A stretch of DNA of 64,000 nt from Aureimonas sp. AU20 (GCF_001442755.1 NZ_CP006367.1:124001-188000), one strand, 5' to 3'. Positions 42,678 to 52,210 are shown, counted from the first letter of the stretch. Notes: generated from the sequence alone by a model not told the origin. A program made the numbers and translations.

Positions 42678-43571
42678 TCAAGGCTTCAGCACCGCCAAGC
42701 CTTCACGAAACGTCGGGAAAAAAAATTCGTACCCGAGCGATTTCAGGCGCGCATTTCCCACTCTTTTGTTCTCTCCATAGAAAGATCGTGCCATCGGCGT
42801 CAGATCCGCCGAATCGAAATCCACCTCCGGCGGCAGGTCGAAGCCGCCGATCGCGGCTGCATGGGTCACCACATCCTGCGGCGGGGCGGGCTCGTCATCG
42901 GTGACGTTGACGATGGCGTTCTCGCGGCGCGCCGCCAGCAGCCGCAGCGCGCCCGCGATGTCCTCGACATGGATGCGGTTGAAGACCTGACCGGGCTTCA
43001 CCAGGCGGCGCGCCTTGCCGGCCTTTAGGTTCTCGAACGTGTTGCGCCCCGGCCCGTAGATGCCGGACAGACGCAGGATGGACAGCGGCACGCGGCGCCG
43101 CCGCGCCAAAAGAAGCCAGTCCGCCTCCGCCTCGACCCGCTCGCGCGAGCGCTTGGAGATGGGGCGCAGCGGCGTGGTCTCGTCCACCCAGGCGCCGCCA
43201 TGGTCGCCGTAGACGCCAACCGTGGAGAGATAGCCGATCCACTGGAGGTCGGGCATGCCGGAGCCGATCAGCTCGCCATATTGGCGCAGCACCGGATCGC
43301 CCTCTTCGCCGGGCGCGATCGAGACGAGAAGATGCGTGGTCTCGGCCAGCGCCGCCTCGATCCCCTCGCCCGGCCCCGTCCCGTCAAACAGGAAGGGTTG
43401 CAGCCCCCGCGCCGCGAACCCCTTGGCCTTGTCCAGCGAGCGCGTGGTGACGCCCATCACCTCCTCCACCGGCAGGCCCGACACGAAATGGCCCGCGCTG
43501 TAGCCGCAGCCGAAGGTGAAGAGCCGCGTGTCGGGTGGGCCGAGCGGGCGGGGCGAGGCGGCAGGGTTCAT
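42678..43571 (-). CDS. NAD(P)-dependent epimerase/dehydratase-like SDR protein
   Basis: This 297-aa extended SDR of the YeeZ-like group has a nucleotide site FTFGCGYSAGHFVSGL (in place of GxxGxxG), YLSTVGVYGDHGG, RLSGIYGPGRN and VFNRIHVEDIAGAL. The catalytic Tyr of classical SDRs is not in the usual YxxxK form, so the reaction is uncertain. The ATG overlaps the queG stop, so the two are co-transcribed with the GST gene upstream. Confidence 0.8.
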   Translation of the reverse strand: MNPAASPRPLGPPDTRLFTFGCGYSAGHFVSGLPVEEVMGVTTRSLDKAKGFAARGLQPFLFDGTGPGEGIEAALAETTHLLVSIAPGEEGDPVLRQYGELIGSGMPDLQWIGYLSTVGVYGDHGGAWVDETTPLRPISKRSRERVEAEADWLLLARRRRVPLSILRLSGIYGPGRNTFENLKAGKARRLVKPGQVFNRIHVEDIAGALRLLAARRENAIVNVTDDEPAPPQDVVTHAAAIGGFDLPPEVDFDSADLTPMARSFYGENKRVGNARLKSLGYEFFFPTFREGLAVLKP

Positions 43572-44782
43572 CAGGCATGGCTCCGTTGCGGGAAGGTCGG
43601 ACCGGGCGCGGAAGGCGGAATTTCCAGCGCATCGAGGGCGGCGTCCCATTCCTCACGCACCATCTGGTCCTCCTCCCCCGCCAGCGCGCTTGGTCGAAGG
43701 TCCAGACAACGAAGGGGATCGAGCTTCGCCAGCGCCCAGACCGCCATGGCGCGCACGATCGGGGCGGGGTCGGCGAGGTGGCGCTCGACGCTCGGTAGAA
43801 GCGCGGGCAAGCCGCTATTGCCGGCGGCGATCAGGCAATTCGACACGAACTTGTCGCGCCCGACGCGCTTCACCGGCGAGCCCGAGAACAGCGCGCGAAA
43901 GCTGGCATCGTCGAGTTCGAGCAGATCGGCGAGCGCCGGCGCTTTGAGGTCTTCGCGCGCGCGCAGCTTGGCCTCCGCCGCGCTTTGAGCGAACTTGTTC
44001 CAAGGGCAGACGGCGAGGCAGTCGTCGCAGCCATAGATGCGATTGCCCATGGGCGCGCGAAACGCGCGCGGAATGGGATGGCGCGTCTCGATGGTGAGAT
44101 AGGAGATGCAGCGCCGCGCATCGAGCCGGTAGGGCTCGGGGAAAGCCTGTGTCGGGCAGGCGTCCTGGCAGGCGCGGCAGGAGCCGCAGAGATCGCGTCC
44201 CGGTCGGTCGGGCAGGAGCGGGATCGTGGTGGCGATCGAGCCGAGGAAGAGCCACGAGCCGAAGGCGCGCGAGACGAGATTGGTGTGCTTGCCCTGCCAG
44301 CCGAGCCCCGCCGCTTCGCCCAGCGGCTTTTCCATCAGCGGCGCGGTGTCCACGAAGACCTTGGCGTCATGCAGACGCCCATCGGGGCGCGAGCCGGCCC
44401 GCGCCACGAGCCGCCCGGCCAGTTCCTTCAGCTTGCCCTTGATGACGTCGTGATAGTCGCGGTGCCGGGCATAGACCGAGATCGCGCCCCGGTCGGGTCG
44501 ATCGAGGAGGGCCAGCGGGTCCTCGTCCGGCCCGTAGTTCAGGCCGAGCACGATCACCGCCCGCGCCTCGGGCCAGAGCGCCTCGACGGAGCGGCGGCGC
44601 TCGGCGGTTTCGGGCAGCCAGCCCATCGTGCCGTGGAACCCGTCCGCGATGAAGGCGTCGAGCCGCGCGCCGCTCAGACCCTGCTCCGCCGCCGGCGCCA
44701 CGCCCAGCGCGGAAAAGCCCAGGCGACAGGCGTCGTCGTCCAGGAATTGCCTCAGGGCGGAAGGGGAAAGCGGATCGGCCAT
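43571..44782 (-). CDS. queG: Epoxyqueuosine reductase
   Basis: QueG reduces epoxyqueuosine to queuosine in the wobble position of tRNAs, using cobalamin and two [4Fe-4S] clusters. It is 403 aa. Visible are YARHRDYHDVIKGKLKELA, DTAPLMEKPLGEAAGLGWQGKHTN-type active-site sequence, CGSCRACQDACP and CDDCLAVCPWN for the clusters, and a C-terminal HEAT-like tail. It starts 106 bp after the GST gene stop. Confidence 0.93.
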   Translation of the reverse strand: MADPLSPSALRQFLDDDACRLGFSALGVAPAAEQGLSGARLDAFIADGFHGTMGWLPETAERRRSVEALWPEARAVIVLGLNYGPDEDPLALLDRPDRGAISVYARHRDYHDVIKGKLKELAGRLVARAGSRPDGRLHDAKVFVDTAPLMEKPLGEAAGLGWQGKHTNLVSRAFGSWLFLGSIATTIPLLPDRPGRDLCGSCRACQDACPTQAFPEPYRLDARRCISYLTIETRHPIPRAFRAPMGNRIYGCDDCLAVCPWNKFAQSAAEAKLRAREDLKAPALADLLELDDASFRALFSGSPVKRVGRDKFVSNCLIAAGNSGLPALLPSVERHLADPAPIVRAMAVWALAKLDPLRCLDLRPSALAGEEDQMVREEWDAALDALEIPPSAPGPTFPQRSHA

Positions 44783-44888
44783 GAGGCGGGATATAGGCCA
44801 TCGCGCGCCGGATGGGCAGCGGGGCGGCGTTCGTCCCCTTCGCGAAGGATCGCCGAGCGCTCTAGCTAAAGCCCGGTTTCGAGCTCGC

Positions 44889-45581
44889 CTAAAAATCGAG
44901 TTCGGGATAATGCGCCGCCGGCGGCAGGCCGCGCACGCGCTCGGCTAGGAAGGGCCGGAAGGCGGGGCGCGATTTCATGCGCATGTACCAGTCCTTGGCG
45001 GCCGGCTCCTCCTCCCAGGCGACCTCGCCGAGATAGTCGAGGATCGAGACGGCCGAGGCCGCCGCGAGATCGGCATAGGAGAGCTTGGGGCCGGACAGCC
45101 AGTTCCGGCTTTCGGCGAGCCAGCCGATATAGCGCATGTGGTTCTTGAGATTGGCGCGCGCGGCGCGGATCGCCGAGGCGTCAGGCGAGCCGCCGCCCTC
45201 GTTGGCGCGCATCTCCAGCTTGAAGACGCGCTCGCGCACGAGATAGCGCGTGACTTCCGAATCCATCTTGCCGAGGAACCACTCGGTCAGGCGGCGAATC
45301 TCGGCGCGCTCGGCCGGTTTTTCGGCCAAAAGCCGGCGCTCGCGCTGGAAGGCACCGCGCGTCTCGTCGAGATATTCGGCCGCCACCATGCCGCCGACGA
45401 TGGGCGTCACGCCGTCCTCGACCAGCACGGGCACGGTCGCGGCGGGGTTCAGCGCGAGGAATTCGGGCCGGCGCTCCCAGGGGCGCTCGTCCATCAGCTC
45501 CGCGCGTTCGCCGTACTCGCCGAGAATCAGCCGCACGAAACGGGAGGCGGCGGACATGGGATGATGATGGAGGGTCAACAT
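44889..45581 (-). CDS. Glutathione S-transferase family protein
   Basis: This is a 230-aa two-domain GST. The N-terminal thioredoxin-like domain is MLTLHHHPMSAASRFVRLILGEYG, LNPAATVPVLVEDG; the C-terminal helical domain is SYADLAAASAVSILDYLGEV. The active-site Ser is likely one of the serines near residue 10-13. The substrate is unknown. The start at 45581 was chosen because the family begins at MLTL; a longer frame to 45749 is not homologous in appearance. It is divergent from uppP across 270 bp. Confidence 0.85.
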   Translation of the reverse strand: MLTLHHHPMSAASRFVRLILGEYGERAELMDERPWERRPEFLALNPAATVPVLVEDGVTPIVGGMVAAEYLDETRGAFQRERRLLAEKPAERAEIRRLTEWFLGKMDSEVTRYLVRERVFKLEMRANEGGGSPDASAIRAARANLKNHMRYIGWLAESRNWLSGPKLSYADLAAASAVSILDYLGEVAWEEEPAAKDWYMRMKSRPAFRPFLAERVRGLPPAAHYPELDF

Positions 45582-45851
45582 GAACGGCGACGAACTCGAT
45601 GCTTCCGGGCGGATCGGACCAGACGGACGAACGGCACAGCCGCAGAGCGGCAACCCTACGACCGAAAACCTTGGCGGATCGTGAAGACGATTGCGATCCG
45701 CAGCTTGGCGAGCACATAATCGAATCGTTCGAATGCGCAAGACGGGCAAGCGGCGTCATACCGCGGAAAGCTTCGTCGCCCATAAGATGACCCGCCCCGC
45801 CCGACCCGCTCGGGCAGCCGCCACCCGGGCCTGCGCCCAACAGGACGATGC

Positions 45852-46658
45852 ATGGACAGTATCCATATTTTCGAAGCCTTGATCCTCGGCTTGATCGAAG
45901 GCTTGACCGAATTCATCCCCGTGTCCTCGACCGGCCATCTCATTCTCGCCAGCGAACTGATGGGCTTCAAGTCCACCGCCAACACGTTCGAGGTTCTGAT
46001 CCAGCTCGGCGCGGTGCTCGCCGTCCTGTCCGTTTATTTCGGCAAGCTCTGGCATCTGGCGGTGACGCTGCCCTCCTCGCCCCGCTCCCGCCATTTCGTG
46101 CTCGGCATCCTCGTCGCCTTCCTGCCGGCGGCGGTGATCGGCGCCTTCGCCCACGGCTTCATCAAGGGCGTCCTGTTCGAAACGCCGATGGTGATCTGCG
46201 TGGCGCTGCTGGTCGGCGGCGTCCTGCTCCTCGTCATTGACCGCATCCCGCGCCAGCCGCGCTACACCGACATCGAATCCTATCCGCTCTCGCTCTGCCT
46301 GAAGATCGGCTTCTTCCAGTGCCTCGCCATGATCCCCGGCACCTCGCGCTCGGGCTCCACCATCGCGGGCGCGCTGCTGCTCGGCACGGACAAGCGCTCG
46401 GCGGCCGAGTTCTCCTTCTTCCTCGCCATGCCCACCATGGCCGGCGCCTTCGCCTTCGACCTCCTGAAGAACTATCAGTATCTCAATGCCGACGACGCGG
46501 TGACGATCACGATCGGCTTCGTCATGGCCTTTCTCTCCGGCCTTGTCGTCGTACGCTCGCTCCTGTCCTTCGTCTCGCGCTACGGCTTCGCCCCCTTCGC
46601 TTGGTGGCGCATCGTGGTCGGCGCCATCGGCATCGGCGTCCTCCTGGCCCTGCGCTGA
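45852..46658 (+). CDS. uppP: Undecaprenyl-diphosphatase (BacA/UppP)
   Basis: UppP dephosphorylates undecaprenyl pyrophosphate to recycle the lipid carrier for peptidoglycan and exopolysaccharide. It is a 268-aa polytopic protein with both active-site motifs: [14 protein letters not shown] (residues about 17-30) and [15 protein letters not shown]. The last 18 codons with the stop are repeated downstream at 46740-46797. The carrier recycled here is the one used by ExoY. Confidence 0.95.
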   Translation: MDSIHIFEALILGLIEGLTEFIPVSSTGHLILASELMGFKSTANTFEVLIQLGAVLAVLSVYFGKLWHLAVTLPSSPRSRHFVLGILVAFLPAAVIGAFAHGFIKGVLFETPMVICVALLVGGVLLLVIDRIPRQPRYTDIESYPLSLCLKIGFFQCLAMIPGTSRSGSTIAGALLLGTDKRSAAEFSFFLAMPTMAGAFAFDLLKNYQYLNADDAVTITIGFVMAFLSGLVVVRSLLSFVSRYGFAPFAWWRIVVGAIGIGVLLALR

Positions 46659-46704
46659 GCCGGCGCCGCCCGGCCGGAGGCAGCCAACTCGTTCTGCGAC
46701 CAAC

Positions 46705-46734
46705 AAAAAAGGACGGCTCACGCCGTCCTTTTTT
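46705..46734 (+). terminator. uppP terminator, first copy
   Basis: AAAAAAGGACGGC (46705-46717), loop TCAC, GCCGTCCTTTTTT (46722-46734): a perfect 13-bp stem ending in six T, and usable on both strands. Confidence 0.92.
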
Positions 46735-46840
46735 CATGAGGTGGCGCATCGTGGTCGGCGCCATCGGCATCGGCGTCCTCCTGGCCCTGCGCTGAGCGGG
46801 CCCAGCGAAAAGGGTGGCCAAGCAGCCCTCTGCACCCAAC

Positions 46841-46869
46841 AAAAAGGACGGCTCACGCCGTCCTTTTTT
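46841..46869. terminator. uppP terminator, second copy
   Basis: AAAAAGGACGGC (46841-46852), loop TCAC, GCCGTCCTTTTTT (46857-46869). The hairpin is the same as the first copy less one A. It also lies 30 bp past the stop of the minus-strand NDUFA9-like gene, so it can end both transcripts. Confidence 0.9.
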
Positions 46870-46899
46870 CATGCCTGCGACTTCGACCTGAGCGTCGGC

Positions 46900-47925
46900 T
46901 CAGGGCTTGGCGATGCCCCGGTCGCCGGGGAGCGAGGTGTCCTCGGCCGGGCGGTCGTCATGCGGCTGCGGCTTGGAGAACTGTCCCTGCGGACGAAAGC
47001 GCACGAGATAGGTCGGCAGCACGGCGTCGAGCGTGCGGGGGCTGATGCCGAAGGCCTCGAAGGTGCGCCCCTCGCGCTTCGCCGCGTCCGACACGACATT
47101 GTCGTGCTGGAGTTGCTCCACCTGATCGGGCGTCAGCGGCGCGCCGGGCAGCTTGCCCACGAGTTTGGCGAGCGAAGCCGCACGGCTGAACGAGATGTCG
47201 ACGAAGCGGCGACGGCGCTCCACGATGCGCAGCATCTCTTCCATCATCTCGCGGAAGGTCAGAACGTTCGGGCCGCCGAGCTCATAGACGCGCCCGCCCG
47301 CGACCTTGCCTTCCACCGCATCGGCCACGGCCGTCGCCACGTCGTTGACGAAGACGGGCTGGAAGCGAGTCTTGCCGCCGCCGATCAGCGGCAGAACCGG
47401 CGACAGGCGCGCCATGTTGGCGAAGCGGTTGAAGAACTGGTCCTCCATGCCGAAGACGATGGAGGGGCGCAGCACCACCGCATCCGGCCGCGCGGCGAAG
47501 ACCCGCGCCTCGCCTTCCGCCTTGGTGCGGGCATATTCGGACGGGGACTGAGCGTCGGCGCCGATAGCCGATAGCTGCACCATGCCGATGCCGCGCTTGG
47601 CGGCGCCTTCCGCGATCAGCCCGGCGCCTTCGGCCTGGAGATGGGTGAAGGTCTGCTTGCCGGCCTCGGCCAGGATGCCGACGAGGTTCACCACATGGTC
47701 GGCGTCCTCCATCGCCCGGTCGATCGACCAGGGATAGCGCAGATTGGCCTGCACGGCCTGGATCTGGCCGAGCGTGCCGGCGATCTGGAGGTGGTAGGCG
47801 AGGTCGGGCCGGCGGCAGGCGACTCGGATGCGATGGCCGCGCTTGGCGAGCGCATGGACGACGTATCGGCCGAGGAAGCCCGATCCCCCGAACACCGTGA
47901 TCTGCTTCTTCGTATCGACTGCCAT
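46900..47925 (-). CDS. Complex I NDUFA9-like SDR protein
   Basis: This 341-aa atypical SDR starts KQITVFGGSGFLGRYVVHALAKRGHRIRVACR, with nucleotide site GGSGFLGR. VNLVGILAEAGKQTF, VQLSAIGADAQSPSEYARTKAEGE and VLRPSIVFGMEDQFFNRFANMARLSPVLPLIGGG follow; this is the usual bacterial NDUFA9-like set. Homologues associate with NADH dehydrogenase or quinone metabolism in alphaproteobacteria, but the role is not proven. The start is at 47925; the longer open frame is not conserved in appearance. Confidence 0.85.
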   Translation of the reverse strand: MAVDTKKQITVFGGSGFLGRYVVHALAKRGHRIRVACRRPDLAYHLQIAGTLGQIQAVQANLRYPWSIDRAMEDADHVVNLVGILAEAGKQTFTHLQAEGAGLIAEGAAKRGIGMVQLSAIGADAQSPSEYARTKAEGEARVFAARPDAVVLRPSIVFGMEDQFFNRFANMARLSPVLPLIGGGKTRFQPVFVNDVATAVADAVEGKVAGGRVYELGGPNVLTFREMMEEMLRIVERRRRFVDISFSRAASLAKLVGKLPGAPLTPDQVEQLQHDNVVSDAAKREGRTFEAFGISPRTLDAVLPTYLVRFRPQGQFSKPQPHDDRPAEDTSLPGDRGIAKP

Positions 47926-48293
47926 GACCTCATCGCCTCGTTTCAGGAGAGCCGGCGCTTCACGTCCGGCACCCCGCCATGTGTTGCGCTCTGCTTTAGC
48001 GGCAATGCGTGAATCGGAAAAGAAGCCGCATCGCAAAAGCCCTTTTGTCGCCCGCACGCACCGCGATTCGAGGGACTTTCCCTCCCGTGAATCGACTCCC
48101 ATCCATCTCCGAACGACCAAGCCGCCGCTCTTACTCTTCTCTTAGAGAGGCCATTAAGTCATCAATCTCAATGACTTAATGGAATCCGAGGAGATGATTG
48201 GCCAAGCCCCTCTCCACTTTCTCACCCCCATTTCACAAACCTGTCGCGAACGCGATTGACACGGCCGCCGCCGCCTTCTATTGAACCGCTCGT
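47926..48293. promoter_or_regulatory. Divergent spacer before tRNA-Leu, with a perfect inverted repeat
   Basis: This 368-bp gap lies between the NDUFA9-like gene and tRNA-Leu. It contains CCATTAAGTCAT (48151-48162), an 8-nt loop, and ATGACTTAATGG (48171-48182), a perfect 12-bp inverted repeat in A+T-rich surroundings about 110 bp before the tRNA. No gene is seen in the gap. Confidence 0.55.
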
Positions 48294-48378
48294 GCCCAGG
48301 TGGCGGAATTGGTAGACGCGCACGGTTCAGGTCCGTGTGCCGCGAGGCGTGAAGGTTCGAGTCCTTTCCTGGGCACCA
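48294..48378 (+). tRNA. tRNA-Leu (anticodon CAG)
   Basis: This 85-nt class II tRNA has acceptor stem GCCCAGG/CCTGGGC and an anticodon stem-loop CACGG-TTCAGGT-CCGTG giving CAG. It also has a long variable arm, a TTCGAGT T-loop, discriminator A and an encoded CCA. A small hairpin CCCTGA-TTAT-TCAGGG (48383-48398) directly follows. An integrase remnant begins 76 bp downstream, which points to use of the tRNA 3' end as an attachment site. Confidence 0.96.
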
Positions 48379-48382
48379 ATTC

Positions 48383-48398
48383 CCCTGATTATTCAGGG
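48383..48398 (+). terminator. Short hairpin after tRNA-Leu
   Basis: CCCTGA, loop TTAT, TCAGGG. The stem is short and has no T run, so its role as a terminator is likely but weak. Confidence 0.45.
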
Positions 48399-48454
48399 AA
48401 GCCAAATAGTTAAGCCGAAACATCGACTTAGGGTCGCCCGAGTGATACGATCGG

Positions 48455-50095
48455 GTGATACATATGGCCCTTCGAATGGCTCAACCGTGGTCACATCCTA
48501 AGACAGGTATGTTCTGGTTTCGGCGGGCTGTCCCTGTCGATCTTCGCGACGCCATCGGCAAGCGCGAAGAGTTGGTTTCGCTCGGCACCAAGGACCCGAA
48601 GATCGCGCGCGTGAAGTACGCGCCGGTGCTGGCAGAGGTCGAGGCGCGTTGGGCGAACCTGCGTAGCGGGCAGCGCACGCTGACGGAGCGAGAAGCTCAC
48701 GAGATCGCACGCACCGCGCACGACACACGGCTCGAATGGCATCAGGACGAGCCCAGCGAGCAATTCGCCTAGACGCCCCGTTTGTACCGGCACCTTTGGC
48801 TTCAGTCGCCTCCGGTGAAGACATGGCCCGAAGGCTCCGTGCCGGCCGATAACCTGCTCGTGACCGCGATGCGCAAGTTCTGCTTCGTTTAAGCCGACAA
48901 CGCCCTTTCGCACCACGGCATGGTCGTCGACGAGCTAAGCCGCCTGAAGCTCGCCAAGGCGATGGGAGCCGCATTTCAGCGCGCGAGCCTGACGATCGAC
49001 GATCTGGCGGCCGGCCGGCTCTTCGCCGAGGACATTCCAGCGCTTGCATGTTCCCATGAGCCTGAGGGCCCTGCCAGAACCGTCACGCCCCACGTGGCTA
49101 AGCCTTCGCAAAGCGACCGTCCTTCTGCGAAGGGCAAAAAGCCTGCTGTGACGATGACCGGCCTTTTCGAGGCATGGTGGCGGGAGGCGCAAGCCGCTGG
49201 ACGTAAGCCGAGCACGCACGAGAGCTATTTCAACACCGTCAAAAGTCTCGTGGCGTTCCTGAAGCACGATGACGCCGAACGGATCACGGCCGATGACATC
49301 GTCGCTTACAAGGACCACCGCCTTTCCACGCCTTCACCGCGCACTGGTAAGGTCCCGAGTGCGAAGACGGTGAAGGATAATGACCTATCCGCGCTGAAGA
49401 CTCTGTTCGGCTGGGCCGTCATGAACCGAAAGCTGCCAGCGAACCCGGCTGCTGGCCTGACGATCAAAGTTGGTTGGAAGGCGCAGATGCGCCCAAAAGG
49501 CTTCATCGAAGCGGAGGCGCATGCGATCCTCTCTGCGGCGCTTGCTTACGTAGCTGGGCCAAGGGAGCACCCCAAGACGGCCGCTGCCAAACGATGGATC
49601 CCATGGCTTTGCGCTTTTAGTGGCGCCCGGGTTGGCGAAATCGCGCAGCTACGGCGACAGGACGTACGCCGCGAGGGCGATTGGTGGGTTATTCGGATCA
49701 CCCCCGAGGCGGGCACCGTTAAAACCAATGAGGCGCGAGACGTCGTTTTGCACCCACAGTTGGTCGAGTTAGGTTTCCCGAAGTTCGCCACTGCGAGCAA
49801 AGAAGGCCACCTCTTTCTCGTACCCGCTGAGGACGGCGACGTTCTAAAGCCTCAGGCCGGCTTGCTGAATCGTATGCGAGAATTTGTACGGCCGATCGTG
49901 CCCGACCCACGGGTGCAACCGAACCATGGTTGGCGGCATCTTTTCACCACGCTATGCATTGATGCCGAGATCGAAGGGCGCGTGTATAATGCAATCCAAG
50001 GTCACGCTGCTCGTAACGTTGCCGAACACTGCGGCGACGATCCACCGTTCATCTGGTTGTTGCCGATCAATCATCCCGAGGCGGCAGGCCGTTAA
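48455..50095 (+). pseudogene. Tyrosine recombinase/integrase, inactivated by two nonsense codons
   Basis: One reading frame runs across the region with in-frame stops TAG at 48770-48772 and TAA at 48890-48892; sequence before, between and after them reads as a single phage-type integrase. The N-terminus (PWSHPKTGMFWFRRAVPVDLRDAIGKRE) is typical of integrases at tRNA genes, followed by a SAM-like core-binding domain and the catalytic domain (GARVGEIAQLR, HGWRH, GHAARNVAEHCGD). The place of the nucleophilic Tyr holds Cys (codon 50030-50032), and the end has lost the family pattern. A downstream fragment from 48920 could still be translated but should be inactive. Confidence 0.85.
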
Positions 50096-50181
50096 GGGTT
50101 CAGCGCGGCCGTTCGATTCTGCTGACAATATGCAGGGTGGCGTGGACGGGAATGAACTGTGGTGTCAGCCCCTCCGTCGTC

Positions 50182-51198
50182 TTAGACGAGCAGCACGCCG
50201 CCAAGTGCGACGAGCGTGATGAACACCCATCCAACGGCGCCTAGGGCGAGTGGGCGCAGTCCCTTGGCGCGCAGCTTGCCGATGTCGGTGGTGAGGCCCA
50301 TGGCGGCGAGCGCCATGGCGAGCAGGAAGGACGTTCCTGGCACGAGGATGTCGCGCGCGCCTTCCGGCAAGGCAACGACGCTGTTCAGCATCACCATCGC
50401 GATGAAGCCGAACACGAACCAGGGCATGGGCGCACGCGCACCGACCCCGCCCCGGCCGCGCGTAGCCATCGCCCCGATCAGAAGGATCATCGGCGCCAGA
50501 AGCAGGACGCGGCTGAGCTTGGCGACAGTGCCGAACTGGCCGGCCTCCGGACCACCCTGGAAGGCAGCGCCCACGACCTGCGCCACCTCGTGCACCGAGG
50601 CACCGACCCAGAGCCCGTAATGCGCGGCATCCAAGCCGAGCGCCGAGCCCGCAACGGGCACAAGCAGCATGGACAGCGTTCCGAACACGGTGACGCAGGC
50701 GATCGCATAGGCGACGTCCTCGTCGCGCGCCTGCGTCACCGTGTTGGTGGCGATCACCGCCGACGCTCCGCAGATCGCCGTGCCGGCGGCGATCAGCTCG
50801 GCGAGCCCCCGGTCGACGCCGAGCAGGCGCCCGGCAAACCGGACCGCGAAGAAGGTGGAGACCAGCGAGGCGACGATCAGGGCGAGCGCACCAAATCCAA
50901 GGTCGCCGATCTGCGCAACGGTGAGCTGCAGGCCGAGAAGGACGATCGCAAATCGCAGGATGCGGCGCATCGAGAAGGCGACCCCATCCGCGCTGCCCGC
51001 GATCGGGCCGACGAGGTTGCGAAGTCCGATCCCGATTATCATCGCCACCACGAGCGGGCTCAAGGCCGGCATCTGGAGAAGGCGGGGAACGAGGATCGCG
51101 ACCGCGGCGATCGCACCGGTCAGCGCGATGCCCGGAATGACACGCGAGGCCAATGCGAGGGGGTCACCGGCCTGTCCGGTATGGATCTGGATCGACAT
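50182..51198 (-). CDS. yeiH: YeiH-family putative sulfate/sulfite exporter (UPF0324)
   Basis: This 338-aa membrane protein has about ten hydrophobic segments and the family sequences MIIGIGLRNLV, LRFAIVLLGLQLT and AAGTAICGASAVIATNTV. YeiH proteins are annotated as sulfate or sulfite exporters, with little direct proof. It is divergent from a YeiE-like LysR gene, as in E. coli. The start at 51198 gives a normal N-terminus. It may remove sulfite if the PLP lyase encoded nearby acts on a sulfonate. Confidence 0.86.
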   Translation of the reverse strand: MSIQIHTGQAGDPLALASRVIPGIALTGAIAAVAILVPRLLQMPALSPLVVAMIIGIGLRNLVGPIAGSADGVAFSMRRILRFAIVLLGLQLTVAQIGDLGFGALALIVASLVSTFFAVRFAGRLLGVDRGLAELIAAGTAICGASAVIATNTVTQARDEDVAYAIACVTVFGTLSMLLVPVAGSALGLDAAHYGLWVGASVHEVAQVVGAAFQGGPEAGQFGTVAKLSRVLLLAPMILLIGAMATRGRGGVGARAPMPWFVFGFIAMVMLNSVVALPEGARDILVPGTSFLLAMALAAMGLTTDIGKLRAKGLRPLALGAVGWVFITLVALGGVLLV

Positions 51199-51331
51199 GG
51201 GGCCTGCCACCGAGGGGGAGCGCCACAGGTGCCAGGAGCCCGCGGCTGATACCCCACTATCGGCTTGTCCAGCACGTTTGATCCAATTAGTTCTCTTTGT
51301 TGGAACGTTTCGTTCCCGCGATCGGTAATTC

Positions 51332-52210
51332 ATGACATTCGAGCAGCTCCGCATCTTTCTCGCCGTGGCGGAACGCCTCCACGTCACGCAGGCGGCGAAC
51401 CATCTTCATCTCACGCAGTCAGCCGTCAGCGCCTCGATCGCCCAGCTGGAAGCCCAGCACGGTGTGCGTCTCTTCGATCGGATCGGACGGCGCATCGAGC
51501 TGACGCAAGCCGGCCGCCTGTTCGTCGGCGAGGCGCGCGACCTCTTGGAGCGGGTCGCGCAGACGCGCCACGTCCTAGACGAGTTGGCCGACGAGGTGCG
51601 CGGGCAGATCCGCATCCATGCCAGTCAGACGGTCGCGAGCTACTGGCTGCCGCCGCATCTCCTATCCTTGCGCACCGCGCATCCTTTGCTCGACATCGCC
51701 CTCACGCTCGCCAACACCGCGACCGTCGCCACGGCGGTTTCGGACGGGTCGGCCGATATCGGCTTCGTGGAGGGTGCCGTCGCCCAGGACGACCTCATCC
51801 AGCGCGTCGTGGCACGCGACGAACTCATGCTCGTAGTTGGACGTGCGCACCCCTGGTCGAGCCAGCCCGACGTCGAGCCGTCGCGCTATGCCTCGCAAGC
51901 TTGGATCCTGCGCGAGCCGGGCTCGGGAACGCGCGCCGAGTTCGAGGCGCATGTCGGGAACGCTGGCGTCGCGCGACAGGACTTGCGCATCCTGCTGGAA
52001 CTCCCCTCCAACGAGGCTGTCCTCAGCGCGGTCGCAACGGGGCTCGGCGTCAGCATCCTGTCGCGGCGCGCGGTGCAAAGCGCGTTGGCCGCAGGCGAGG
52101 TCGCCGCCTTTCCCGTCGATCATCCGCCTCGCCCCTTTATGGTACTGACCCACCCCGAGCGTCACCGTACCCGCGCCGTTGCAGCGCTTCTGGCGCTGAC
52201 TGCGAGCTGA
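51332..52210 (+). CDS. yeiE: LysR-family regulator, YeiE-like
   Basis: This 292-aa LysR protein has an N-terminal helix-turn-helix domain (FLAVAERLHVTQAANHLHLTQSAVSASIAQLE) and an effector domain (IRIHASQTVASYWLPPHLLSL, ILREPGSGTRAEFE) typical of the CysB/Cbl/YeiE branch, which senses sulfur or nitrogen anions. It is divergent from yeiH over 133 bp and very likely controls it. It is convergent with the next LysR gene, with 15 bp between the stops. Confidence 0.87.
   Translation: MTFEQLRIFLAVAERLHVTQAANHLHLTQSAVSASIAQLEAQHGVRLFDRIGRRIELTQAGRLFVGEARDLLERVAQTRHVLDELADEVRGQIRIHASQTVASYWLPPHLLSLRTAHPLLDIALTLANTATVATAVSDGSADIGFVEGAVAQDDLIQRVVARDELMLVVGRAHPWSSQPDVEPSRYASQAWILREPGSGTRAEFEAHVGNAGVARQDLRILLELPSNEAVLSAVATGLGVSILSRRAVQSALAAGEVAAFPVDHPPRPFMVLTHPERHRTRAVAALLALTAS

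Larger units (their letters stand above)
46603..46873 (+). repeat. Tandem duplication of the uppP 3' end and its terminator
   Basis: A 58-nt block (46603-46660, the end of uppP with its TGA) recurs exactly at 46740-46797, offset 137 bp. Each block is followed by about 44 nt of unrelated sequence and then the same terminator hairpin plus CATG (about 46706-46738 and 46841-46873). The ends of the unit are identical while the middle differs strongly. The second block reads as a 19-codon frame, [19 protein letters not shown]. Confidence 0.9.

Noticed and set aside
48455..50095. Two separate small genes, one for each half of the integrase
   Set aside because: Both halves are in the same reading frame, separated only by two nonsense codons, and together form one integrase; I treat them as one pseudogene.
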